From Erysipelothrix sp. (lineage in GTDB: Bacteria; Bacillota_I; Bacilli_A; Erysipelotrichales; Erysipelotrichaceae), in contig JAAZDW010000026.1 of assembly GCA_012512595.1 (NCBI GenBank), positions 1 to 39,820 of the forward strand: a stretch of DNA of 39,820 nt, read 5' to 3'. Shown here piece by piece: positions 8,589 through 16,787 of this stretch (position 1 is its first letter; each line of letters begins with the position of its first letter). The notes under the pieces are model-generated. The model did not search any database, was not told the origin of the DNA, and was given only the letters and a program-made list of their open reading frames with translations. The translations under genes and the position numbers were made by a program.

Positions 8589-10070
8589 ATGGAGAGAGAT
8601 TTTACAGAACAAGAAGTAGTTCGTAGAGAGAAATTAAAGGAATATAAAGAATTAGGGATAGACCCTTTTAGAAATGAATTCAAACCAAGTATTCATGCAC
8701 AAACTATTTTAGACAAATATGACAAGCTGAGCAAAGAAGAACTAAATGAACTAAATGTTAAAGTAAAAATTGCCGGTAGAATCATGACTAAGCGTGAGAT
8801 GGGTAAGGCAGCCTTTGTTCATATTCAAGATATGTCTGGACAAATTCAAGCGTATATTAGAAAAGATCAAATAGATGAGCAATTTGATGTTTTTAAATTG
8901 TCGGATATTGGAGATTTAGTTGGGCTAGAGGGAGTTGTCTTTAAGACAAATCATGGTGAAACATCAGTTAAGGTAACTAATTACAAACACTTAACTAAAG
9001 CCTTAAAACCCCTTCCAGACAAGTTTCATGGCCTTCAAGATATTGAAGAAAGATATCGTCGTCGCTATGTAGACTTAATTATGAATGAAGAATCGCGCAA
9101 GACAGCTTTTACACGTCCTAAAATCATTCGTAGTATGCAAACATATTTAGATAATATGGGGTTGGTGGAAGTTGAAACGCCAATGCTACATACAATTGTA
9201 GGCGGAGCTGCAGCTAGACCATTTTTAACTCATCACAATACTCTTAACACTGATTATAACTTAAGAATCGCACCAGAATTACCTTTAAAGAGACTAATCG
9301 TTGGTGGTTTTGAGGGAGTATATGAGATTGGTAGAATGTTTAGAAACGAAGGAATGAGCACTAGACACTCACCAGAATATACAATGCTTGAAGTCTATGT
9401 TGCCTACAGTGATATGCACGGGATGATGGAACTTACTGAGAATATGATGTCAGAAGTAACTAAAGAAATATTAGGTAGTAACGAACTGGTGTATGGTGAT
9501 AAAGAGATTTCACTCAAAGCACCATTCAAGCGTCTAAAAATGACAGATGGTATTAAGGAGCAAACTGGTGTTGACTTAGAAAAGGTTATTGATGTGAGTG
9601 AAGCAATTGCTTTAGCAAAACAACATAATATTAATCCAGAAAAACATCAAGAATCGCTAGGACATATTATTGAATTATTTTTTGAAAGATATGTCGAACA
9701 CACAATTGTGCAGCCAACTTTTATTTATCATTATCCAGTTGAGATTTCCCCATTAGCCGCTAAAAATCTTGAAGATGACCGTTTCACAGATCGTTTTGAA
9801 TTATTCATTGATGGCCGCGAATATGCAAATGCATATACAGAGTTAAATAATCCTTTAGACCAACAAGAAAGATTTGAACACCAACTTGAGCAAAAAGAAT
9901 TAGGCAATAAAGAAACCACTGAAATGGACATCGATTATCTAGAAGCCCTAGAATATGGGATGCCACCAACAGGCGGGATGGGATTGGGCGTCGACCGCTT
10001 TGTAATGTTATTAACAAATTCAGAATCAATTAGAGATGTCATTTTATTCCCGTTGATGCGTGAAAGGTAG
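8589..10070 (+). CDS. lysS: Lysyl-tRNA synthetase, class II
   Basis: 493 residues, the normal size. An N-terminal OB-fold anticodon-binding domain (about 50-160; [20 protein letters not shown]) is followed by the class II core. Motif 1 includes [11 protein letters not shown], motif 2 [18 protein letters not shown], and motif 3 [12 protein letters not shown] near the C terminus. It charges tRNA-Lys in the cytosol. The ribosome-binding site is weak (GATGGTG at 8577-8583), but the ATG at 8589 gives the expected N terminus. The upstream 57 nt contain a weak -10-like TATTAT (8557-8562), so it may be read from the dusB message. Confidence 0.97.
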   Translation: MERDFTEQEVVRREKLKEYKELGIDPFRNEFKPSIHAQTILDKYDKLSKEELNELNVKVKIAGRIMTKREMGKAAFVHIQDMSGQIQAYIRKDQIDEQFDVFKLSDIGDLVGLEGVVFKTNHGETSVKVTNYKHLTKALKPLPDKFHGLQDIEERYRRRYVDLIMNEESRKTAFTRPKIIRSMQTYLDNMGLVEVETPMLHTIVGGAAARPFLTHHNTLNTDYNLRIAPELPLKRLIVGGFEGVYEIGRMFRNEGMSTRHSPEYTMLEVYVAYSDMHGMMELTENMMSEVTKEILGSNELVYGDKEISLKAPFKRLKMTDGIKEQTGVDLEKVIDVSEAIALAKQHNINPEKHQESLGHIIELFFERYVEHTIVQPTFIYHYPVEISPLAAKNLEDDRFTDRFELFIDGREYANAYTELNNPLDQQERFEHQLEQKELGNKETTEMDIDYLEALEYGMPPTGGMGLGVDRFVMLLTNSESIRDVILFPLMRER

Positions 10071-10077
10071 AAATCAC

Positions 10078-10104
10078 AAAAAGCCTTTTATAATCAAGGT
10101 TTTT
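10078..10104 (+). terminator. Possible weak terminator after lysS
   Basis: AAAAA-g-CCTT (10078-10087, one bulged G) can pair with AAGG-TTTTT (10096-10104) around an 8-nt loop, ending in T5. GC content is low and the call is tentative. Confidence 0.4.
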
Positions 10105-10185
10105 AAGGCATAACCTTTGCATTATGCGAATGATATGGTAGTATATATAAATAGAAGCAATATGCTAAAAAGGAGAAAAGATAGA

Positions 10186-10620
10186 ATGAAACATTTAGAT
10201 TTAGTACAAAAGTATTTAGCGGACATTAATGTGCTTAAGGTAAAATTACTTAACTTACACTGGAATGTTGTAGGAAAGCAATTCATGATTTTACACAATT
10301 TAACTGAAGAAATTTATGATATTTTATGGGAACAAATTGATGTTGTCGCAGAAGTATTAAAAATGGAAGAAGTATATCCACTTTCAACAGTTAAGGAATA
10401 CTTAGAAGTATCAACAATCAAAGAAGTAAAAGCAAAAGATTTTACTAACGCTGAAGTATTAGAACATATGGTAGCTGACTTAGAAGCAATGAAAGCTTTA
10501 ACAGTAGAAGTTAGAAATACTGCCGATGAAGAAGGAAACTTTGAAATAGTTGCCTTGTTTGAAGATTATGCTGCAATTTATAGCAAGTATATCTGGTTTA
10601 CTAAAGCATTATCTAAGTAA
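10186..10620 (+). CDS. dps: Dps/ferritin-like DNA-protection and iron-storage protein
   Basis: 144 residues from the ATG at 10186, preceded by AGGAG (10171-10175). A TTG start at 10117 would add 23 residues with no Dps similarity and no ribosome-binding site. The ferroxidase ligands of the Dps dimer interface are spaced as in the family: H25, H37, D52 and E56 (LHWNVVG, ILHNLTEEIYD, then D-x3-E). Dps dodecamers oxidise and store iron using peroxide, which protects DNA. It is a single gene between lysS and convergent nrdJ. No clear PerR box is visible upstream. Two strong terminators follow. Confidence 0.9.
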   Translation: MKHLDLVQKYLADINVLKVKLLNLHWNVVGKQFMILHNLTEEIYDILWEQIDVVAEVLKMEEVYPLSTVKEYLEVSTIKEVKAKDFTNAEVLEHMVADLEAMKALTVEVRNTADEEGNFEIVALFEDYAAIYSKYIWFTKALSK

Positions 10621-10633
10621 TAATTATTTAAAC

Positions 10634-10661
10634 AAAAACATCTCCAATTGGAGATGTTTTT
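10634..10661. terminator. Terminator of dps, perfect 28-nt palindrome
   Basis: AAAAACATCTCCAA (10634-10647) is directly followed by its exact complement TTGGAGATGTTTTT (10648-10661). The folded form has a GC-containing stem, a 4-nt loop and a U-run. Because it is symmetric, it can also act on transcripts from the minus strand. Confidence 0.88.
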
Positions 10662-10679
10662 ATATGGAACGATTAAAAT

Positions 10680-10713
10680 AAAAGCTATTAGGATAATTAT
10701 CCTGATAGCTTTT
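10680..10713. terminator. Bidirectional terminator between dps and nrdJ
   Basis: AAAAGCTAT (10680-10688) pairs with ATAGCTTTT (10705-10713), and AGGATA (10690-10695) with TATCCT (10698-10703), with one T-G pair between. T-runs exist on both strands. It sits 12 nt beyond the nrdJ stop. Confidence 0.85.
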
Positions 10714-10724
10714 TGTCTATGTTT

Positions 10725-13235
10725 TTACATTTCACACTTTAATTGAGCATTACAGTTAGTACAAGTATTACAGCCACCTAAATTTTCCACTTGGCCTTCT
10801 AAACAAATAGGGCAAATATTTCCAACTTCAACCCCAATTTCTCTGTCTAATCGGTCAGCACGAAGATCTGTTAGTTTATCGCCTTCTTGAACTTCTTTGA
10901 CACTAGCTCCAAAGTCTTTAACTAAGTCTAATTGGTCCCACTCATTATCTTCTTTAGTAAGGCTAAGAACTTGTGAATCGCGTGATCCATCTACATAAAC
11001 AGTTCCACCTTTAGCTCCATTTTTATAAAGTCGTTCATAAATACTTTGAACATCTTTAACAGTGAAACCACGAGGGGCATTAACTGTTTTAGAAATTGAA
11101 GAATCAATCCAATATTGAATAGTTGTTTGAACATCCGCGTGTTCTTCAGGTTTTAATTCCATAGCACTAACGAAATAGTCAGGAAGATTATCACTGGAAA
11201 ATTCTGGGTTATATTTTAACCACTCTTCAACAATTGCTGCATTTACTTCAATGAACTTTCCTAGACGTCCTGATCTAAAATATGAAAAGGAGAAGTAAGG
11301 TTCTAAACCCGTAGATACGCCAACCATAGTACCAGTTGATCCAGTAGGAGCAATTGTTAGTAAGTGAGAGTTTCTTATTCCATATTTTTCAATATCATCT
11401 CTAAGTCCTTGGCTTAAATGTTGCATAAAGCCAGTTTGTGTAAATCTTTTGTTATCTTTTAAAAATGGGAAAGAGCCCTTTTCTTTTGCAATTTCAACAG
11501 ATTCAGCATAAGCAGCTTCAGCTATGGTTTCAAATACTTTATTAATAATATCAATCGATTCTGGACTACCATATCTTACCTTACCCCAAATCAACAAGTC
11601 GTGAAGTCCCATAATTCCTAATCCAATTCTTCTTTCACCTAAAGCTTGTTTTTTATTTTCCTCTAAAAAGTATGGTGTTGCGTCAATAACATTATCTTGA
11701 AGTCTAACTTGAGTAGCAACAGATGCCGCAAGTTTTTCATACAAAATTTCTCCTGTTTCTTTATTTGCAAAGTTAGCTAAGTTTATGGCCGCAAGATTAC
11801 ACACACTATAAGGTGCTAGAGGCTGTTCTCCACAAGGATTTGTTGCAACAACTTTTTGCCCATATGCTTTTGCATTTGTCATATCATTAGCATTATCAAT
11901 AAAGAAGATTCCAGGTTCTGCTGAGTAGGTGGCACAGAAACTTATTAAGTCCCAAATGTCTCTAGCTTTAACAGTACGGTGAACTTTAATCCCATAACCA
12001 AGTTCTTCCCATTCTCTTACATCGCCGACTTCATGCCAGTGCTCATCATAATAAGCCTTTTCTTCTTTAGTATAATTTTCTAAATCCGGATATCTTAGAT
12101 CAAAGGTTGAATCACTTTCAACAGCATCCATAAACTCTTTAGTTAAGGTTACAGAAATATTAGCTCCTGATAAAAATTCTTCATCATTAACTTCTAATGT
12201 TCCACCATCTAATAATTTATCTTTCGCAAAGTCCTTTAAATCTTGGTCGACATCTTCACTTTGGACTAAACCTTCATAGATTTTTACTTCCATTGGAGAT
12301 ATTGGTATAAACTTGAGTTTATTATAAGCTTCAGTTCTTACAACCTCATCATTTGAGTTTGTTGATAACCATTTTAAAACTCTTGGATTTTGCATTTTTG
12401 AAATGATAAATTCAATAATATCAGGATGCCAATCTGCCATCATAATCATCTGTGCGCCACGTCGTGAGCCACCTTGTTCAACTAGGTGGGTAAGATTGGC
12501 AATATCATTTAACCAGCTTACAGCTCCACTAGACTTGCCTCCAACACTCTTTGCCGGAGATGACTTTGGTCTTAGAGTTGAACCATTGGTACCAACTCCC
12601 CCACCGCGACTCATAATTTCCATTACTTCTTTTCTATGTTCGGCAATTCCACCACGGCTATCTTCAATAAATGGCATTACAAAGCAATTGAAATAGGTTA
12701 CATCGGAATTACTTCCGGCACCATATAATACTCTACCGGCTGGAATTGAGTTTAATTGACTGATCTCTTCAAAAAATCTTTGTGAGTATTTATCTTTTAA
12801 CTCTTGGCTACTTTCTTGCTGTGCCAGTGAGTGACCGACTCTTTTAGCTATTTGTTCAAAATATAACTCTAAAGGTTTGTCTACATCTTTAAAATGACGA
12901 ATAATAACACCGGTTTTTGATTCGGTTTTATCCTCTAGTGTCGCCCTAAATTCTTGATCAACTAAAATAGTTAAACTTTCATTTTCTGCATCTATTTCAA
13001 TTACATGACCAACTCCTCGAGCTGGATATTTAGGATCATCGCGAATTACAGTCAAAACTATGTCATTTACGTTCAATGTTTGTAAGCTCAAGTCTTTTTG
13101 AGCATAACGATCCAGCATTACCAATCGACTTACCCCTTCATAAGTCAGCTTGTATTCTGGCTCTATTGGAAATAAGTGAGAATAGTGTTCACTTATATCT
13201 TTATTGATTTGTTTGATTGTGTTTTCATTATACAT
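10725..13235 (-). CDS. nrdJ: Adenosylcobalamin-dependent (class II) ribonucleotide reductase
   Basis: 836 residues. Makes deoxyribonucleotides without oxygen, using an AdoCbl-derived thiyl radical. Radical and redox cysteines are all present: C184 in FNCFVMPF, C468 in NPCGEQPL (radical cysteine, with N466 and E470), and C479 in SVCNLAAINL. The 11-residue spacing of the last two matches characterised class II enzymes. Other family text: MSRGGGVGTNGSTLRPKSSP and APTGSTGTMVGVSTG. The C-terminal tail is cysteine-rich (CPIC, CNTCTNC), as expected for the thioredoxin-reducible tail. The start follows GGAGGTATAAT. Upstream on the same strand are an ECF S component and a DUF4430 protein, suggesting linked B12 uptake. 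No cobalamin riboswitch is visible in the 84 nt upstream. Confidence 0.95.
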   Translation of the reverse strand: MYNENTIKQINKDISEHYSHLFPIEPEYKLTYEGVSRLVMLDRYAQKDLSLQTLNVNDIVLTVIRDDPKYPARGVGHVIEIDAENESLTILVDQEFRATLEDKTESKTGVIIRHFKDVDKPLELYFEQIAKRVGHSLAQQESSQELKDKYSQRFFEEISQLNSIPAGRVLYGAGSNSDVTYFNCFVMPFIEDSRGGIAEHRKEVMEIMSRGGGVGTNGSTLRPKSSPAKSVGGKSSGAVSWLNDIANLTHLVEQGGSRRGAQMIMMADWHPDIIEFIISKMQNPRVLKWLSTNSNDEVVRTEAYNKLKFIPISPMEVKIYEGLVQSEDVDQDLKDFAKDKLLDGGTLEVNDEEFLSGANISVTLTKEFMDAVESDSTFDLRYPDLENYTKEEKAYYDEHWHEVGDVREWEELGYGIKVHRTVKARDIWDLISFCATYSAEPGIFFIDNANDMTNAKAYGQKVVATNPCGEQPLAPYSVCNLAAINLANFANKETGEILYEKLAASVATQVRLQDNVIDATPYFLEENKKQALGERRIGLGIMGLHDLLIWGKVRYGSPESIDIINKVFETIAEAAYAESVEIAKEKGSFPFLKDNKRFTQTGFMQHLSQGLRDDIEKYGIRNSHLLTIAPTGSTGTMVGVSTGLEPYFSFSYFRSGRLGKFIEVNAAIVEEWLKYNPEFSSDNLPDYFVSAMELKPEEHADVQTTIQYWIDSSISKTVNAPRGFTVKDVQSIYERLYKNGAKGGTVYVDGSRDSQVLSLTKEDNEWDQLDLVKDFGASVKEVQEGDKLTDLRADRLDREIGVEVGNICPICLEGQVENLGGCNTCTNCNAQLKCEM

Positions 13236-13272
13236 ATTATACCTCCGCCTATTTTATATATTAACAGATTAT

Positions 13273-13287
13273 CTAGAATGGTTCTAG
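13273..13287. promoter_or_regulatory. 6-3-6 inverted repeat upstream of nrdJ
   Basis: CTAGAA (13273-13278), TGG, TTCTAG (13282-13287) is a perfect inverted repeat 38 nt before the nrdJ start. No T-run follows on either strand, so an operator is more likely than a terminator. It does not match the NrdR box pattern. Function unknown. Confidence 0.4.
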
Positions 13288-13319
13288 CAAATGCCATTAA
13301 TTAGTCCAAATAATAGAAG

Positions 13320-13811
13320 TTAAAATATTAACTTCTCTAAATTCTTTTTTAGTGGCTCATATAAAAGTAAAGCCGTTAAATAATTTGAAAATCCATGAAC
13401 TAAATCCCATGGTAATCCTCTTATCCAAATCGGAGCAAAGGTGTGAAAGCCATAAACAAATGATAGGATCACGCTATCAAAAGCTCCAAATAATAATCCA
13501 AAAACCGCAGCATAAATGGCGATTACATAAACATTTGGTTTAAGTTTAAATAATAAGCCAGCACCAACAACAAGTGTTGGCCAAATGAGGTAGTATGTGA
13601 TAACCCAAAGGTGTGGTGGATAGATTATCGCTTGAATCGTAGTAAAGATAAAAGTAATATATAAGGTTGTTTTACAGCCTAAAAGCTTTGTATAGACTAA
13701 AAGAAGTAGCGTAACTACTTCTACATTTGGTACCACACTTAAGGCCTCTTTAGCTACAACTAACAAGGCGCTTAAGAATGCTATTAATACAAGTCTATTT
13801 CTTAATTTCAT
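13320..13811 (-). CDS. ECF-type transporter S component, probably for cobalamin or a related vitamin
   Basis: 163 residues, almost entirely hydrophobic, with five or six membrane segments. N terminus MKLRNRLVLIAFLSALLVV and a C-terminal IRGLPWDLVHGFSNYLTALL fit S components of energy-coupling-factor transporters, which bind a vitamin and dock on a shared EcfT/EcfA module encoded elsewhere. The start codon directly follows the stop of the DUF4430 gene (TAGATG), with no good ribosome-binding site, so translation is likely coupled. Substrate cannot be read from sequence; cobalamin is inferred from the flanking DUF4430 gene and B12-dependent nrdJ. Confidence 0.7.
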   Translation of the reverse strand: MKLRNRLVLIAFLSALLVVAKEALSVVPNVEVVTLLLLVYTKLLGCKTTLYITFIFTTIQAIIYPPHLWVITYYLIWPTLVVGAGLLFKLKPNVYVIAIYAAVFGLLFGAFDSVILSFVYGFHTFAPIWIRGLPWDLVHGFSNYLTALLLYEPLKKNLEKLIF

Positions 13812-14249
13812 CTATGGAAGAAGAACGTTAAAGCTAAAGTTATTTCCATCTTCAATAGCTAACATGTCAATACCTGAGCAAAAGCCTTCAGCTTCACAGA
13901 CTTTGTTGTTGTCAGAGTCATAAACCCAAAACTCGCCTGTTTCAATGTCGACGACACTAATACCAGTTATATATCTTCCAAATTCATCATCTTTAGAACC
14001 CGTCATTTCAAACATGTCATCCTTATCAGTGTTGATTTCATCTAAAAGTTCCCCTAATAATTCTGCATCGGTATTAAATGTCTCATCAAAGGCCTTCTCT
14101 GAATCTTTGTCTAATACGACAATGTTAATTGCCTTTTCTCCAACTACAACTTTTGGTTTATTTAAAGTTTTTACACCCAAATATAGAGCAGCAAATATAA
14201 CTACTGCAGCCAAAACAGATAGCATGGTTTTTCTTGTGTTTTTATTCAT
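13812..14249 (-). CDS. Membrane-anchored DUF4430 (transcobalamin C-terminal-like) protein
   Basis: 145 residues. An N-terminal signal or anchor helix (about 8-26, MLSVLAAVVIFAALYLGV) precedes a ~110-residue extracytoplasmic domain. That domain reads as DUF4430: INIVVLDKD, then FNTDAELLGELLDEI, YITGISVVDIETGEFWVYD and a final IEDGNNFSFNVLLP. DUF4430 shares its fold with the C-terminal domain of transcobalamin and is found in surface proteins next to ECF S components. A role in capturing B12 or a corrinoid outside the cell and passing it to the S component is inference. Two cysteines (VCEAEGFC) may form a disulfide. Ribosome-binding site GAGGGAGA lies at 14255-14262. Confidence 0.72.
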   Translation of the reverse strand: MNKNTRKTMLSVLAAVVIFAALYLGVKTLNKPKVVVGEKAINIVVLDKDSEKAFDETFNTDAELLGELLDEINTDKDDMFEMTGSKDDEFGRYITGISVVDIETGEFWVYDSDNNKVCEAEGFCSGIDMLAIEDGNNFSFNVLLP

Positions 14250-14285
14250 AATTTTCTCCCTCTTACTTAATTTATAAGTACAATA

Positions 14286-14294
14286 AGTATATCA
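14286..14294 (-). promoter_or_regulatory. Promoter of the DUF4430-ECF(-nrdJ) unit
   Basis: On the minus strand TGATATACT is an extended -10 (hexamer TATACT at 14291-14286). TTTATA lies about 17 nt upstream as a weak -35. The predicted leader is about 30 nt, so there is no room for a B12 riboswitch. Confidence 0.5.
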
Positions 14295-14470
14295 TACATA
14301 AGTATTTATAAAGGGCCACGATCAAGTTAAAAAAATAACTAGTGTTTAAACTAATTCTTTTTTCACCAATAATTTTAGGCGAAATTATGCAAATAAAACT
14401 AAAGGGTTTTATTAAAAACTGTTTACTTTCAGTTAATATAAGACGTAATCATGCATATTGATAACAAAAG

Positions 14471-14506
14471 TGTCATAATCCTGACAATAGTTTGATTAAG
14501 TTGTCA
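14471..14506. promoter_or_regulatory. TGTCA/TGACA half-site cluster upstream of the ABC importer
   Basis: TGTCA (14471-14475), TGACA (14482-14486) and TTGTCA (14501-14506). The first two form an inverted repeat TGTCA-N6-TGACA in the style of Crp/Fnr-family sites, centred about 48 nt upstream of the predicted transcription start. Possible activator or repressor site; regulator unknown. Confidence 0.4.
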
Positions 14507-14520
14507 ATATGCTTTACAAT
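14492..14520 (+). promoter_or_regulatory. Promoter of the AfuABC-type importer
   Basis: TTGATT (14492-14497), a 17-nt spacer, TACAAT (14515-14520). This is one of the few promoters in the window with a good -35. Predicted start near 14527. Confidence 0.7.
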
Positions 14521-14525
14521 ATTGG

Positions 14526-14539
14526 TGTAACCGTTTACA
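14526..14539 (+). promoter_or_regulatory. cre-like operator over the transcription start
   Basis: TGTAACCGTTTACA fits the catabolite-responsive element pattern TGnAAnCGnnnnCA. It covers the predicted transcription start of the importer operon, a position where CcpA or another LacI-family protein would repress. Regulator identity is inference. Confidence 0.6.
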
Positions 14540-14562
14540 ACAAAACGGACAAAGGAGGAAAT

Positions 14563-15615
14563 ATGAAAAAATTTTTGAAAGTAGTACTTGTAAGTATTTT
14601 GGCACTTACACTAGTTGCGTGTGGCAATGGAACAAAGGATACAGATGAGCCTGACAAAGGTTATGGAGGAAAGCTAGTTGTTTATTCCCCAAACTCAGAT
14701 GGTGAAATCGAAGGTTTACTCTACTATTGGGGTAAAGAGTACGGTGTAGAAATTGAACTTCAATCAATGGGTACTGGTGAAGTGCTTTCAAAACTTCAGG
14801 CAGAAAAGGATAATCCAAAAGCTGATGTTATGTTTGGTGGTATGAACTTAGGGGTTTTTGTTAATAATAAAGATTTATTTCAAGAGTACGTGGCCGAAGG
14901 TGACGACAAATTACCTGAAGGTTACCAAAACAAAACAGGATTCTTTACAAACTATCTATTATCAGGGTCTAACTTACTGGTTAATACTGATTTAGAAAAA
15001 GATCTTGGCTTTGAAATTAAAGGTTATGCTGACTTATTAAATCCAGCCTTAAAAGGTAAAATTGCGATGGGTAATGCAGCAGCTTCTTCAAGTGCCTTTG
15101 CACATCTAACAAATATGTTGTTAGTTATGGGCGATGGAACTTATACCGATGATAAAGGTTGGGATTTTGTTGAAGAGTTCGTTCAAAATTTAGATGGAAA
15201 AATCTTAGACTCATCCTCAGCAATTTACAAAAACACATATGAAGGAGAGTTTGTAGTTGGTGTTACTTATGAAGATCCATCAGTCGCCCTAATTACTGAC
15301 GGAGCAGAAAATCTACGTGTTGTCTATCCAGAAGAAGGAGCAGTATGGTTACCAGCAGCTTCAGCAATAATTGCAGGAGCACCTAATGTTGATAACGCGA
15401 AGCATTTCTTAGATTTCTTAATTTCAGATGAAGGTCAAAAAATTGTTGCAGGATTAACTAATCGTCCTACAAATATCACAATTCCAAACACAAATAAACA
15501 TATGATCCCATTTGAAAAAATAAACATTGCATATGAAGATATCCAATTTACAGCTGATCATAAAGAAGAGTTTCAAACAAGATGGTTAGAAATTTTAGCT
15601 AAATACGGATACTAA
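14563..15615 (+). CDS. ABC importer, lipoprotein substrate-binding subunit (AfuA/FbpA-like)
   Basis: 350 residues from the ATG at 14563, which follows AAAGGAGG; the longer frame from 14509 would start within the promoter. Signal peptide with lipobox LVAC (Cys20) shows a membrane-anchored lipoprotein. The body is the periplasmic-binding fold of the ferric/hexose-phosphate family: KLVVYSPNSDGEIEGL near the N terminus, GEFVVGVTYEDP, then VVYPEEGAVWLPAASAI and a C-terminal TNRPTN. The adjacent tyrosine pair of classical ferric-binding proteins is not seen. AfuA-type proteins bind sugar phosphates, so an organophosphate is at least as likely as iron. Genes for the ATPase and permease follow directly. 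Confidence 0.85.
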   Translation: MKKFLKVVLVSILALTLVACGNGTKDTDEPDKGYGGKLVVYSPNSDGEIEGLLYYWGKEYGVEIELQSMGTGEVLSKLQAEKDNPKADVMFGGMNLGVFVNNKDLFQEYVAEGDDKLPEGYQNKTGFFTNYLLSGSNLLVNTDLEKDLGFEIKGYADLLNPALKGKIAMGNAAASSSAFAHLTNMLLVMGDGTYTDDKGWDFVEEFVQNLDGKILDSSSAIYKNTYEGEFVVGVTYEDPSVALITDGAENLRVVYPEEGAVWLPAASAIIAGAPNVDNAKHFLDFLISDEGQKIVAGLTNRPTNITIPNTNKHMIPFEKINIAYEDIQFTADHKEEFQTRWLEILAKYGY

Positions 15616-15652
15616 AAAGTAATAAGAGGAAAATCAGAAAAGAGGAATATAT

Positions 15653-16786
15653 ATGAGTGTTAATATTAAAATCCGCGACGCAGTTAAGCGTTATGGTGAT
15701 TTCACTGCAGTTTCTGGTCTTTCTTTGGACATTAAGGAGGGTGAATTTTTCACCCTCTTAGGTCCATCAGGATGTGGAAAGACGACTCTGTTACGAATGA
15801 TTGCAGGCTTTAATAGTATTGAAGGTGGAGATTTTTATTTTGAAGGCAAGCGAATTAACGATTTAGATCCAGCCAAACGTAATATTGGGATGGTATTTCA
15901 AAACTATGCAATTTTCCCACACTTAACCGTAGAAAAGAATGTTGCCTTTGGTTTACAAAACAGAAAATTAGATAAAGAAACTATTAAAACTGAAACACAA
16001 AAATACTTAGACTTGATGCATATTGGAGATTTTGCAAAAAGAATGCCAGAAAATCTTTCTGGTGGTCAACAACAACGTGTAGCTTTAGCGCGCGCTTTGG
16101 TAATTAATCCTGATGTTCTCCTAATGGATGAACCATTATCAAACTTAGATGCAAAATTACGGGTTGAAATGAGAACAGTAATCAAAGATATTCAATCAAG
16201 TGTTGGTATTACTACAGTCTACGTTACACATGATCAAGAAGAGGCAATGGCTGTCAGCGATAGAATAGCGATAATGGATCATGGAGTATTTCAACAAATT
16301 GGGACACCAAAAGCTATTTATCAACGACCATCAAACTTATTTGTAGCTTCTTTTATCGGGCAAACTAATATTATAGAGGGTAAGTTAGTGCTTGTAGATA
16401 AAAAAACAATGATTGAGTTTAAAGGTGGCTATCAACTAGAAATGGATAATATACTAGATAATTACAAGTTTGACCAAGATGTTGTTGTTTCTATTCGTCC
16501 CGAGGAGTTTCAAATTGTTTCTAATGATACGGGGCTAGTAGCAATGACTGATAATTCAGCTTTTTTAGGCCACAATACAAACTATTATGTAACAGTGTTT
16601 GATGGACAACGAGTTAAAATTTCTCAAGAATCTACTATTGAAGAAATTATCGAAGAAGATTCGCAAGTGTTCATCTATATCAATACTGCTAAAATCAACG
16701 TATTCACGGCTGACGGCAAAATTAATATCGTTAAAGGAGTTTCTGACGATAACGCTCAGTATCTAACAAAAGAACGGATAGATTAG
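15653..16786 (+). CDS. ABC importer ATPase subunit
   Basis: 377 residues. Walker A GPSGCGKT at 37-44, signature LSGGQQQR at 135-142 and Walker B VLLMDEP with D159-E160 are all intact. The ATPase domain (about 1-240) is followed by a TOBE-type regulatory region (IRPEEFQIV and following), as in the PotA/FbpC/MalK group. It would power uptake through the fused permease encoded next. Its ribosome-binding site is AGAGGAAT (15641-15648); the permease gene begins one base after its stop. Substrate is set by the binding protein upstream. Confidence 0.93.
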   Translation: MSVNIKIRDAVKRYGDFTAVSGLSLDIKEGEFFTLLGPSGCGKTTLLRMIAGFNSIEGGDFYFEGKRINDLDPAKRNIGMVFQNYAIFPHLTVEKNVAFGLQNRKLDKETIKTETQKYLDLMHIGDFAKRMPENLSGGQQQRVALARALVINPDVLLMDEPLSNLDAKLRVEMRTVIKDIQSSVGITTVYVTHDQEEAMAVSDRIAIMDHGVFQQIGTPKAIYQRPSNLFVASFIGQTNIIEGKLVLVDKKTMIEFKGGYQLEMDNILDNYKFDQDVVVSIRPEEFQIVSNDTGLVAMTDNSAFLGHNTNYYVTVFDGQRVKISQESTIEEIIEEDSQVFIYINTAKINVFTADGKINIVKGVSDDNAQYLTKERID

Positions 16787-16787
16787 T

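Noticed and set aside
12403-12696. Plus-strand open frame of 97 codons inside nrdJ
   Set aside because: Antisense shadow of a highly conserved enzyme; no start signal.
14440-14490. Fur box before the importer operon
   Set aside because: TAATCATGCATATTGATAA has the right flavour but too few matches to the Fur 7-1-7 pattern to claim it.
14250-14508. Cobalamin riboswitch before the DUF4430-ECF-nrdJ genes
   Set aside because: No B12-box sequence is present, and the predicted leader is about 30 nt, too short for the element.
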